64,000 bases of DNA from Pseudomonas citrullilanati (lineage in GTDB: Bacteria; Pseudomonadota; Gammaproteobacteria; Pseudomonadales; Pseudomonadaceae). Of this stretch, positions 8,258 to 15,581 are shown piece after piece. The position numbers were made by a program, and so were the translations under genes. The notes beneath the pieces are model-generated. The model saw only the letters and a program-made list of their open reading frames with translations. It was not told the DNA's origin and made no database searches. Location of the stretch: positions 62,001-126,000 of the forward strand of contig NZ_JAUQOP010000001.1 in the NCBI RefSeq assembly GCF_030580855.1, given 5' to 3'. How positions within the stretch are numbered: the first letter of the stretch is position 1; the number at the start of each line of letters is the position of its first letter.

Positions 8258-8364
8258 TGTGGGAGCAAGGCTTGCCCGCGATGAAGTTCATGCGGTTTTC
8301 TTTGGAACCGAGGCGCCTGTATCGCGAGCAAGCTTTGCTCCCACAGATAAATCCCCTCGCCACA
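8258..8364. repeat. Composite REP: GTGGGAGCAAGG pair fused to a GTGGCGAGGGG half element
   Basis: Two inverted arms (GTGGGAGCAAGGCTTGCCCG and CGCGAGCAAGCTTTGCTCCC) form a typical REP pair. It is followed without spacer by ATAAATCCCCTCGCCACA, an arm of the other REP family in this window. It lies between the putative GbuR operator and the gbuR start. Confidence 0.75.
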
Positions 8365-8400
8365 AATGTGCATTGACCCGCCTGCATGGAGACATCCCCA

Positions 8401-9294
8401 ATGGCCAACGCATTACCCGACCTGAAACTGCTGCGTATCTTCGCCAGCGTGGTCCGGCACCAGGGGTTCGCCAACGCCCAGCATGAGCTCAACCTTTCGA
8501 CGTCGGCCATCAGCACCTACATGAGCCAGCTCGAATCGGCCCTGGGCCTGGTGCTGTGTCATCGCGGGCGGGGTGGGTTCAGCCTGACCAGCAAGGGCGA
8601 GTTGTTCCATCAGGAGACCCTGCGCCTGTTGGGTGAGCTCGAAGGGTTCGAGCAATACGCGGCCGCCCTCAAGGGGGAATTGCGTGGCACGTTGAACCTG
8701 GGGGTGATCGATTCCACGGTCAGCGACAAGGCCTTGCCGTTTGCCGAGGCCATCGGGGCCTACAGCCAGGAGCATCCGGCGGTGCACCTGCACCTGTCGG
8801 TCCTGAGCCCTTACGAGTTGCAACTCGGTGTGCAGGACAACCGCCTGGACCTGGCCATCGGGGCGTTTTCCACGCGCATGAGCGGGCTGGTCTACATGCC
8901 GCTGTACCGCGAGCAGCATTGGCTGTATTGCAGCAACCGCCACCCGCTGTTCACCGAGCGGCGCATTCCCGAGCCCGTCATCACCCAGCAGCGCATGGTC
9001 GGGCGCGGCTATTGGAGCCAGGCCGAACTGGCCCGCCATGGCTTCAAGCACAGCGCGGCGACGGTGGAGAGCATGGAGGCGCAACTGATCCTGGTGTTGT
9101 CCGGCGCCTACATCGGCTACTTGCCGGAGCATTACGCCCAGGCCTGGGTCGACAAGGGCGATCTGCGGGTGCTGCTGCCGGCGACCTTCGGCTACCAGGC
9201 ACCGTTTTCGATGATCGTGCGACGCGGTCGCAGCCGCGAGCCGCTGATCCAGACCTTCCGTGATTTGCTCAAAGCTCAACTGAACCAGGCCTGA
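8401..9294 (+). CDS. gbuR: LysR-family regulator of the guanidinobutyrate locus
   Basis: A 297-residue LysR-type regulator with the DNA-binding helix-turn-helix at about residues 5-65 (FASVVRHQGFANAQHELNLS) and an effector domain at about 90-290. It is divergent from gbuA, as gbuR is in P. aeruginosa, where GbuR activates gbuA in response to 4-guanidinobutyrate. The ATG at 8401 is preferred over 8386 because GGAG lies 9 bases before it. The DTW-domain gene starts 2 bp after the stop and is probably co-transcribed. Confidence 0.82.
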   Translation: MANALPDLKLLRIFASVVRHQGFANAQHELNLSTSAISTYMSQLESALGLVLCHRGRGGFSLTSKGELFHQETLRLLGELEGFEQYAAALKGELRGTLNLGVIDSTVSDKALPFAEAIGAYSQEHPAVHLHLSVLSPYELQLGVQDNRLDLAIGAFSTRMSGLVYMPLYREQHWLYCSNRHPLFTERRIPEPVITQQRMVGRGYWSQAELARHGFKHSAATVESMEAQLILVLSGAYIGYLPEHYAQAWVDKGDLRVLLPATFGYQAPFSMIVRRGRSREPLIQTFRDLLKAQLNQA

Positions 9295-9296
9295 CC

Positions 9297-9893
9297 ATGT
9301 CCAGACCCCAATGCCCGCGCTGCCTCAGGCCACACAGCCATTGCCTGTGCCCGTTGATCCCCAGCCTCGACAGTCGCACCCGGGTGTTGCTGCTGCAGCA
9401 CCCCAGCGAGGTCAACCACGCCTTGAACACCGCCCGGCTGGCGGCTTTGGGGCTGACCAATGCCGAGTTGATCGTGGGCGAGGTGTTCGAGGATCTGCCG
9501 CGGTTGCTCGACCGGCCGGGTTACCGGGCGCGGTTGTTGTTCCCCGCTGACGATGCGCAGCCGCTGCACGCCTACGCCCCTTCCGATGAGCCGTTGCTGT
9601 TGGTGGTGCCCGACGGCACGTGGCGCAAGGCGCGCAAGTTGTTGCACCTCAACCCATTGCTGGCGGCATTGCCCAGGGTGACGCTGGCCGATGGCGGCGT
9701 GTCTCGTTACCGCTTGCGCAAGGCGCCCGGGCCGGGGGCGTTGTCGACGGTGGAGGCGATTGTCCAGGCGTTGCAGACGCTGGAGGCGCCGACAGGCTTC
9801 GAGCCGTTGCTGAAGCCGTTCGAGGCGTTGATCGAGGGGCAGATCGCGGCGATGGGGGAGGAGACGTTCCGGCGTAATCATGCTAGGGAGTGA
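9297..9893 (+). CDS. DTW-domain tRNA-uridine aminocarboxypropyltransferase (TapT-like)
   Basis: A 198-residue DTW-domain protein. Family members (E. coli TapT/YfiP) transfer the aminocarboxypropyl group of S-adenosylmethionine to uridine in tRNA, forming acp3U. Visible hallmarks are an N-terminal zinc-binding-like CPRCLRPHSHCLCP (four cysteines), the hydrophobic RVLLLQHPSE segment, and the DGTW signature followed by RKARKLLHLNP. A C-terminal helix-rich part follows. It lies directly behind gbuR but has no evident link to guanidinobutyrate use. Confidence 0.85.
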   Translation: MSRPQCPRCLRPHSHCLCPLIPSLDSRTRVLLLQHPSEVNHALNTARLAALGLTNAELIVGEVFEDLPRLLDRPGYRARLLFPADDAQPLHAYAPSDEPLLLVVPDGTWRKARKLLHLNPLLAALPRVTLADGGVSRYRLRKAPGPGALSTVEAIVQALQTLEAPTGFEPLLKPFEALIEGQIAAMGEETFRRNHARE

Positions 9894-9913
9894 GTGTTGT
9901 TTTTGCTGGCCCC

Positions 9914-9990
9914 ATCGCGAACAGGCTCGCTCCCACATGGATCTCCAGCAACTTGCGCAACTCCCTGTGGGAGCGAGCTTGCTCGCGATA
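9914..9990. repeat. REP pair, GTGGGAGCGAGC family
   Basis: Inverted arms at about 9915-9936 and 9967-9990 (GTGGGAGCGAGCTTGCTCGC) are separated by about 30 bp. It lies between the convergent DTW gene and the secretion fusion-protein gene and may terminate both transcripts. Confidence 0.8.
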
Positions 9991-10024
9991 GCGGCGGAAC
10001 AATCGCTGCATATCCCGGCAGAAA

Positions 10025-11389
10025 TCACCGCTCGCGCATCGCCTCGGTCCGCGCCTTCAACACCGGCTTGAGCAAGTAATCCAGGACACTTTTCTCCCCG
10101 GTGATGATGTCCACCGTCGCCACCATCCCCGGGATGATCAGCAGCGGCTTGACGTCGCCCCCCAGGTGGTTTTTGTCGGTGCGCACCTGGATCAGGTAGA
10201 AGCTGTTGCCCTTGTCGTCGGTGATGGTGTCGGCGCCGATCAGTTCCAGCCTGGCGCTCAGCCCGCCGTAGATGGTGTAGTCGTAGGCGCTGAACTTGAC
10301 CATGGCTTTCTGGCCCGGGTGCAGGAACGCCACATCCTGCGGACGGACCTTGGCTTCGATCAGCAGGTTATCTTCCAGGGGCACGATTTCCACCATGTCG
10401 CTGCCCGGCTGCACCACGCCGCCAATGGTGTTGACCTTCAGTTGCTTGATCACCCCGTGCACCGGCGAGACCACGGTGGTGCGCGACACGCGGTCGTCGA
10501 TGGCGATGCTCGACGCGGTGATTTTCGACAGCTCGGTGCGTTTTTCGTTGAGGTCCTTGGCGGCGTCGGAGCGGAAGGTCTGTTCCGATTCGTCGATCTT
10601 GCTCTTGATCTCGTTGATCGCCGATTCGGCCCGGGGAATGGCCAGGGTGGTGGCGTTGAGCGAGCCGCGGATTTCCACCGCGTTGCGCTTGAGCCGCAGG
10701 ATCTCCACCGGCGACACGGCCCCGGTCTTCACCAGCGGCGCGGACATGTTCATTTCTTCTTGCAGCAAGGCCAAGGCAGAGCTGAACTGGCCTTGCTTGG
10801 AGCGGAACTCCGCCAGTTCCTGGGTCTTTTGCCGCAGTTGTTCGGTCAGGGTCCGTTGCTCGCTGGCCAGGCGTCGTTGCCGTTGTTCGTACAGGGCGCG
10901 TTCATCCTCGGCCACTTGCGGCGCCTTGCTCGTCACCTCGGCCGACAGCGTGAAGGGTCGCCCCTCGGCTTCCGCCGACAGCCGTTCGACCTGGGCAGTC
11001 AAGGCGTAGCGGTCGGCTTCGCTCTCGCCCTTGTTCGACAGGAACCGCGTGTCATCCAGGCGCAGCAGGGTGTCGCCCTTGTTCACCATCTGGCCTTCGC
11101 GCACGAAAATCTCGGTGACGATACCGCCCTCCAGGTTCTGGATCACCTGGACCTTGCTCGACGGAATCGCCTTGCCTTCCCCGGTGGTGACCTCTTGCAG
11201 GACCGCCAGTTTCGCCCAGACCAGCCCGGTGATGATCAACCCGGCCGCCAGCCACACGGTGACACGCGATCGCCGGGGCGAGTCCTGCAACGCCGCACTG
11301 GCGGTTTCCGCCAGGAACTCGCTCTCGGCGCTTTTGCTGAAACTGCCGAAGTAGCTTCGGGCGGCTGGATCGGGTGTTTGAGCAGGCAT
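10025..11389 (-). CDS. HlyD-type membrane fusion protein of adhesin type I secretion system (LapC/MapC-like)
   Basis: A 454-residue periplasmic adaptor joining the inner-membrane ABC exporter to the TolC-like channel. It has a cytoplasmic N-terminus (residues 1-40), one membrane helix (about 43-63, VWLAAGLIITGLVWAKLAV) and a biotinyl-lipoyl-like half motif (NLEGGIVTEIFVREGQMVNKG). A long coiled coil follows (about 125-300), then the second lipoyl half and C-terminal beta domain (VVSPVHGVIKQLKVNTIGGV). Length and order match LapC/PrtE-type fusion proteins. It is downstream of the ABC gene, but a 123-bp REP cluster separates them. Confidence 0.87.
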   Translation of the reverse strand: MPAQTPDPAARSYFGSFSKSAESEFLAETASAALQDSPRRSRVTVWLAAGLIITGLVWAKLAVLQEVTTGEGKAIPSSKVQVIQNLEGGIVTEIFVREGQMVNKGDTLLRLDDTRFLSNKGESEADRYALTAQVERLSAEAEGRPFTLSAEVTSKAPQVAEDERALYEQRQRRLASEQRTLTEQLRQKTQELAEFRSKQGQFSSALALLQEEMNMSAPLVKTGAVSPVEILRLKRNAVEIRGSLNATTLAIPRAESAINEIKSKIDESEQTFRSDAAKDLNEKRTELSKITASSIAIDDRVSRTTVVSPVHGVIKQLKVNTIGGVVQPGSDMVEIVPLEDNLLIEAKVRPQDVAFLHPGQKAMVKFSAYDYTIYGGLSARLELIGADTITDDKGNSFYLIQVRTDKNHLGGDVKPLLIIPGMVATVDIITGEKSVLDYLLKPVLKARTEAMRER

Positions 11390-11455
11390 GAAAGCGGTAC
11401 CCGTTGGTTAAATGAAATAAAGCCGAACACATACTTGTGGCTTGAGAGGGTTATC

Positions 11456-11578
11456 TGTGGGAGCAAGGTTTGCCCGCGATGGAGCCAATGCGGTCTCACT
11501 GGGACCGAGGCGCCAGTATCGCGGGCAAGCCTTGCTCCCACACAAACCTTGCTCCCACACAAACCTTGTTCCCACAGG
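11456..11578. repeat. REP pair followed by a 17-bp tandem repeat
   Basis: A REP pair (TGTGGGAGCAAGGTTTGCCC and an inverted arm ending at about 11540) runs into three tandem copies of the unit CCTTGCTCCCACACAAA (11530, 11547, 11564; the last is partial with one change). It fills the gap between the ABC exporter and fusion-protein genes, which in most such operons nearly touch. Confidence 0.82.
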
Positions 11579-11591
11579 TTGCTGTGTTGTT

Positions 11592-13751
11592 CTATACCGC
11601 CGCGGAGCCCACCCGTCCTTTACGCAACGCCTCGATCACCGCTTCCTTCGGCCCGTCCGCCACGATCCGGCCGTTGTCCAGTACCAGCAGCCGGTCCACC
11701 AGGCTCAGCATCGAGGTGCGGTGGGTGACCAGCAGCACGGTCTTGCCCTGGACGCGGGTGTGCAGTTTTTGCCGCAAGAGGTCTTCGCTGCTGTTGTCCA
11801 TGGCGCTGGTGGGTTCGTCCAGCAGCAGGATCGGTGGGTCGAGCAGCAGGGCCCGGGCCAGCAGCACGGCCTGGCGCTGCCCGCCGGACAGCAGTTGGCC
11901 GCGTTCACCCACCGGGCGGTCGAAGCCTTGGGGATGCTGGCGGGCCAACTCGGTGACGCCAGTCAGTTCCGCCACTTCGAGCATGCGCGCGTCACTGATA
12001 TAGCGGGCGCCCAGGGTGAGGTTGTCGCGCAGGCTGCCGGCCAGCAGTGGCAAGTCGTGGGCCACGTAGCCGACCTGTTGGCGCAGGTCGGCGACGTCCA
12101 GTTGCCGCAGGTCCAGGCCGTCGAGCAGCAGTTGGCCTTCCTCGGGCGCGTAGAAGCCCATCACCAGCCGCGCCAGGGTGCTCTTGCCCGAACCGCTGCG
12201 CCCGATGATCCCGACCCGTTCGCCGGGCTTGAGGCTGAAGCTGACGTCGGCCAGTGCCGGGGCGCTCTGGCCGTTGTAGTGGAATGTCACGCCGCTGACG
12301 TCCAGCGCGCCCTGCAATTGGGTGCGCTCCAGCGGGCGCTGCTTGGCATCGCGCTCCTGGGGCAGTGCCATCAGGGCGTCGGTGCTGCGCATGGTGAGTT
12401 GGGCTTGCTGGTAGCGGGTGATCAGCCCGGCGATCTGGCCCAGCGGCGCCAGTACGCGGCTGCCGAGCATGTAGGTCGCCACCAGTGCGCCGACGCTGAG
12501 GTTGCCGGCGATGATGCTGTAGACCCCGGCCACGATGGTCGCCATGCCGGCCAGTTGTTGCAGGAACAGTGTGCCATTGGTCGCCAGCGCCGAGAGGTTG
12601 CGCGCGTGGCTGTCCAGGCGGGTGAGGGCGCCATGGGTGCTTTCCCATTGATGCTGGCGCTCGCTTTCCGCGCTGCAGGCCTTGAGGGTTTCCAGGCCGC
12701 CAAGGGTTTCGATCAGCAAGGCCTGGCGCTGGGCGCCCAGGGCCAGGCTTTTTTGCACGGTGTCGCGCAGGCGCACCTGGATGATCATCGCGAAGACGAT
12801 GGTGATCGGGAACGCGATGACCGGAATCACCACCAGCCAACCGCCCAGTAATCCGATCACCACCAGCATCAGCAGGGCGAAGGGCAGGTCGATGAGGCTG
12901 GTGAGGGTCACGGCGGTGAGGAATTCCCGCAGGCCCTGGAAGTCATGGATGCTTTGGGCGAACCCGCCGATGGTCACCGGCTTGGCTTTCATGGCCATGC
13001 CGGTGATGCGCTCGAACAGGGTCGCGGAGAGGATCACGTCGGTTTTCTTGCCGGCGGTGTCCAGCAGATGGGCGCGCACCACCCGCAGTACCAGCTCGAA
13101 CCCGGTGCCGATCAACAGCCCCACGGCCAGCACCCACAAGGTCGAGGTGGCCTGGTTGGGCACCACGCGGTCGTAGGTCTGCATGACGAACAGCGGCACC
13201 ATCAGCCCCAGCAGGTTGATCAGCAGGCTCGCCAGGATCGCGTCGCTGTACAGCCAGCGCGACAGTTTCAAGGTGTCGCGGAACCACGCTTCGACCCGCG
13301 GCACCAGGGGCGCGCGCAAGTCTTCGAGTTCATGCCGTGGCCGGGCGAACAAGGCCTGGCCACTGTAGTCGAGGGCCAGTTCCTCGCGGCTGACCCATTG
13401 TTCGCCGCCCTCGGCTTCGCTGGGCAGGATCAATGCCCGGCCGTCGTCACCCCAGCGGCGCAGCACCGCGCAGCGTCCCCCCGCCAGGATCAGCATCACC
13501 GGCAGGTTGAGCGGCGAGATGTCAGCCAGCTCGCGCCGCAACAACCGGGCCTGCAAGCTGGCCCGGGCCGCTGCGCGAGGCAGCAGCTCCAGGCCCAGGC
13601 GTTGGTGCGCCATAGGAAGCCCGGCGCTGAGGCTGGCGCGACTGGCGGTCGCGCCATGGAGTTTGCAGAGGATCAACAGGCCGTCCAGCAAGGGATCATC
13701 GAAGTTCAGGCGCGGGTCGGCGCCGGGGGTTGCGGGTTCCATGCTGGTCAT
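11592..13751 (-). CDS. Type I secretion ABC transporter (LapB/MapB-like, degenerate C39 domain)
   Basis: A 719-residue inner-membrane exporter ATPase. An N-terminal C39-like domain (about 20-130) lacks the catalytic cysteine context, so it should bind the substrate rather than cut it, as in LapB and HlyB. A six-helix membrane domain (about 160-430) precedes the nucleotide-binding domain. That domain has Walker A GRSGSGKS (about 520), signature LSGGQRQA, Walker B ILLLDEPTSA and the H-loop THRTS. It begins 18 bp after the TolC-like gene, with GGGAG before the ATG, so the two are co-transcribed. It most likely exports the adhesin encoded divergently at 15582. Confidence 0.9.
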   Translation of the reverse strand: MTSMEPATPGADPRLNFDDPLLDGLLILCKLHGATASRASLSAGLPMAHQRLGLELLPRAAARASLQARLLRRELADISPLNLPVMLILAGGRCAVLRRWGDDGRALILPSEAEGGEQWVSREELALDYSGQALFARPRHELEDLRAPLVPRVEAWFRDTLKLSRWLYSDAILASLLINLLGLMVPLFVMQTYDRVVPNQATSTLWVLAVGLLIGTGFELVLRVVRAHLLDTAGKKTDVILSATLFERITGMAMKAKPVTIGGFAQSIHDFQGLREFLTAVTLTSLIDLPFALLMLVVIGLLGGWLVVIPVIAFPITIVFAMIIQVRLRDTVQKSLALGAQRQALLIETLGGLETLKACSAESERQHQWESTHGALTRLDSHARNLSALATNGTLFLQQLAGMATIVAGVYSIIAGNLSVGALVATYMLGSRVLAPLGQIAGLITRYQQAQLTMRSTDALMALPQERDAKQRPLERTQLQGALDVSGVTFHYNGQSAPALADVSFSLKPGERVGIIGRSGSGKSTLARLVMGFYAPEEGQLLLDGLDLRQLDVADLRQQVGYVAHDLPLLAGSLRDNLTLGARYISDARMLEVAELTGVTELARQHPQGFDRPVGERGQLLSGGQRQAVLLARALLLDPPILLLDEPTSAMDNSSEDLLRQKLHTRVQGKTVLLVTHRTSMLSLVDRLLVLDNGRIVADGPKEAVIEALRKGRVGSAAV

Positions 13752-13769
13752 GTCGATCGCTCCCAGGCG

Positions 13770-15128
13770 CTACTTGAGTTCGGGCAGGCGCGCTTGGTTC
13801 TTGACCTCGGTCTGCGCAATCGCGTCGGCCGGCAGCACCACCCGTTGCTTGTTCAACAGCAGGCCCATGTTCGCCAGCACCCGGTACATCGAGTATTCCT
13901 CGGTGTAGCGCACTTCGGTGTAGCGACGGTTGGCGTTGTACAGCTCGTTTTCGCTGTCGAGCAGGTCGAGCAGGGTCCGCTGGCCGAGGCCGAACTGGTC
14001 CTGGTAGGCGGCGCGCACGCGGGTGGTGGTCTCGGCGTATTCGCGGGCGGTGGGGGTCTGCTTGCGGGCGTTGGTCATCGCGTTCCAGGCCAGGCGCGTG
14101 TCTTCGTTGAGCTGGCGCAGGGCGTTGTTGCGGATATCCATGGCCTGGTTGATCTGGTGGGCGTTGGAGGCCAGCCGGGCCTTGTCGCTGCCGCCGCGAA
14201 ACAGGTTGTAGTTCATCACCACGCCCACGCGCCAGTTGTTGTCGTGGCCTTCCTCGCCGCCAAGGTTGTTGTTCGCGCCCACCGCGGCCTCGGCATCGAA
14301 GCGTGGATAGAACGGCGACTTGGCCACTTCGTACTGGCTCTCGGCGGACTGGATGTCGGCCTGGGCCGATTTCAGGTACGGGTTGTTGTCCATCATGCTC
14401 TGCTGGGCCTCGCGCAGGTCGGCGGGCATTTCGCCTTTGGTCGAGGGCGGGGTTTCCAGCTCATCGGGCATGCGTCCGACCACGCTGTAGAAGTTCGCCT
14501 CGGCGTCGGCCAGGTCTACTTCGGCGGTGTCGAAGTTGTTTTCCGCCAGGGCGCGACGAGCCTTGGACTGGTCGGAGTCGGCGTTGCTGCCCACCCCGCG
14601 CTCGGTGCGCAGGCCAATCTGGTCGTTGACCCGCAAGTGCGCTTGCAGGTTGTTCTTGGCCAGGGTCACCAGCTCGCGCCGCTTGAGCACTTCCAGGTAG
14701 ACCTCGATGGTGCGCAGGGCCAAGTCTTGGGCGGTGCCCTGGGCGTAATAGGCCCGGGAGTTGACCACGCCCTTGGTGCGCTCCACTTCGTTGGCGACGT
14801 TGAACCCGTCGAAGATCATCTGCCGCAGGCGCAGCTCCGACTGGGTGTAGTTCAGGATATTGGTGTGGTGGTTGCCCAAGGCCCGGGTGTTGGTGTTGTC
14901 GCTGTAGCCACGGCCGTAGCCGGCGTTCAAATCCACCGACGGGTAAAAGCCCCCCTGGGCGACCTTGACGTCTTCATTGGCCGACAGACGGCTGTCCACC
15001 CGTTGCGCCAGCTCCGGGTGCGTCGCGATGGTGCTCTGGATCGCTTCGGTCAATGACATGGCCTGCGCCTGAGAAGAGCAGGCCATGGCCAGCAAGACTG
15101 CGCTGCAGAGAGGGGTTAGAACGCGCAT
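13770..15128 (-). CDS. TolC-family outer-membrane channel of adhesin secretion system (LapE/MapE-like)
   Basis: A 452-residue outer-membrane efflux protein. The ATG at 15128 is chosen because it starts a clean signal peptide (MRVLTPLCSAVLLAMACSSQ, cleavage after AQA) and AGGAG lies 8 bases upstream. The longer frame to 15194 adds an implausible leader. Two TolC repeats are readable, each with long heptad-like helices (TEAIQSTIATHPELAQR; TRLAWNAMTNARKQTP) and strand segments. It is the first gene of the minus-strand secretion operon, which reads channel, then ABC exporter, then fusion protein. It is divergent from the adhesin it probably helps secrete. Confidence 0.88.
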   Translation of the reverse strand: MRVLTPLCSAVLLAMACSSQAQAMSLTEAIQSTIATHPELAQRVDSRLSANEDVKVAQGGFYPSVDLNAGYGRGYSDNTNTRALGNHHTNILNYTQSELRLRQMIFDGFNVANEVERTKGVVNSRAYYAQGTAQDLALRTIEVYLEVLKRRELVTLAKNNLQAHLRVNDQIGLRTERGVGSNADSDQSKARRALAENNFDTAEVDLADAEANFYSVVGRMPDELETPPSTKGEMPADLREAQQSMMDNNPYLKSAQADIQSAESQYEVAKSPFYPRFDAEAAVGANNNLGGEEGHDNNWRVGVVMNYNLFRGGSDKARLASNAHQINQAMDIRNNALRQLNEDTRLAWNAMTNARKQTPTAREYAETTTRVRAAYQDQFGLGQRTLLDLLDSENELYNANRRYTEVRYTEEYSMYRVLANMGLLLNKQRVVLPADAIAQTEVKNQARLPELK

Positions 15129-15581
15129 GGGTGCATCTCCTGAGGGTCTGTAAGTGCTTCGTTGTCGCCAGAAATTTGACGTATTTAAGATCAAAACCGT
15201 TTCAACCTTGTAACAACACAGCTAAGAACATCCTGCGCAAAACCTAAGAAGAATTTCTCATAAGCTTTATTTCGAAAAAAACTTATGTGCTCTTCGAAAA
15301 CCAGCACATTGTTCAAAGCGAAAGCCTTTGAATCTGCGGGTTCTGTCGGCTTTTAGGCGTCAATAAAAGTTCCAGCGGTTTTTTAAGCGACGTGGAGAAA
15401 TGTCGAAAACGAGGATGGCGGGGGTGAAATAAAGCGACGGTTTTTTGTCATTCTGGCGAAAAGCTAGCACCTTCCAAACCCTTCAAAGCTGGCAAATTTT
15501 CCAGCTTTTTTGGCCGCCATCCTGAGGACGGATTCTTCACCCAGACACGTGCCGACTGCGGTTGGCAACGGAGGACAGCAC
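15129..15581. other. Divergent control region of the adhesin and its secretion operon
   Basis: 453 bp without a credible gene and markedly AT-richer than the surroundings (for example TTTATTTCGAAAAAAACTTA at about 15266). It must hold the promoters of both the channel gene and the adhesin. GTCAATAAAAGTTC at 15359 matches the first nine positions of the FleQ consensus gtCaNtAAAtTGAC but not its second half. A terminator-like hairpin lies at 15485-15511. No clear sigma54 promoter was seen. Confidence 0.6.
15485..15511 (+). terminator. Terminator-like hairpin in the adhesin leader
   Basis: Stem AAAGCTGG (15485-15492) pairs with CCAGCTTT (15501-15508) around an 8-nt loop and is followed by a T-run to 15511, 70 bp before the adhesin ATG on the coding strand. 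By form it is an intrinsic terminator. Whether it ends a short upstream RNA or attenuates adhesin transcription cannot be told. Confidence 0.55.

Noticed and set aside
11530..11578. Three 17-bp direct repeats as a CRISPR-like array
   Set aside because: The units are contiguous without spacers and are copies of the REP arm. No cas genes are present.
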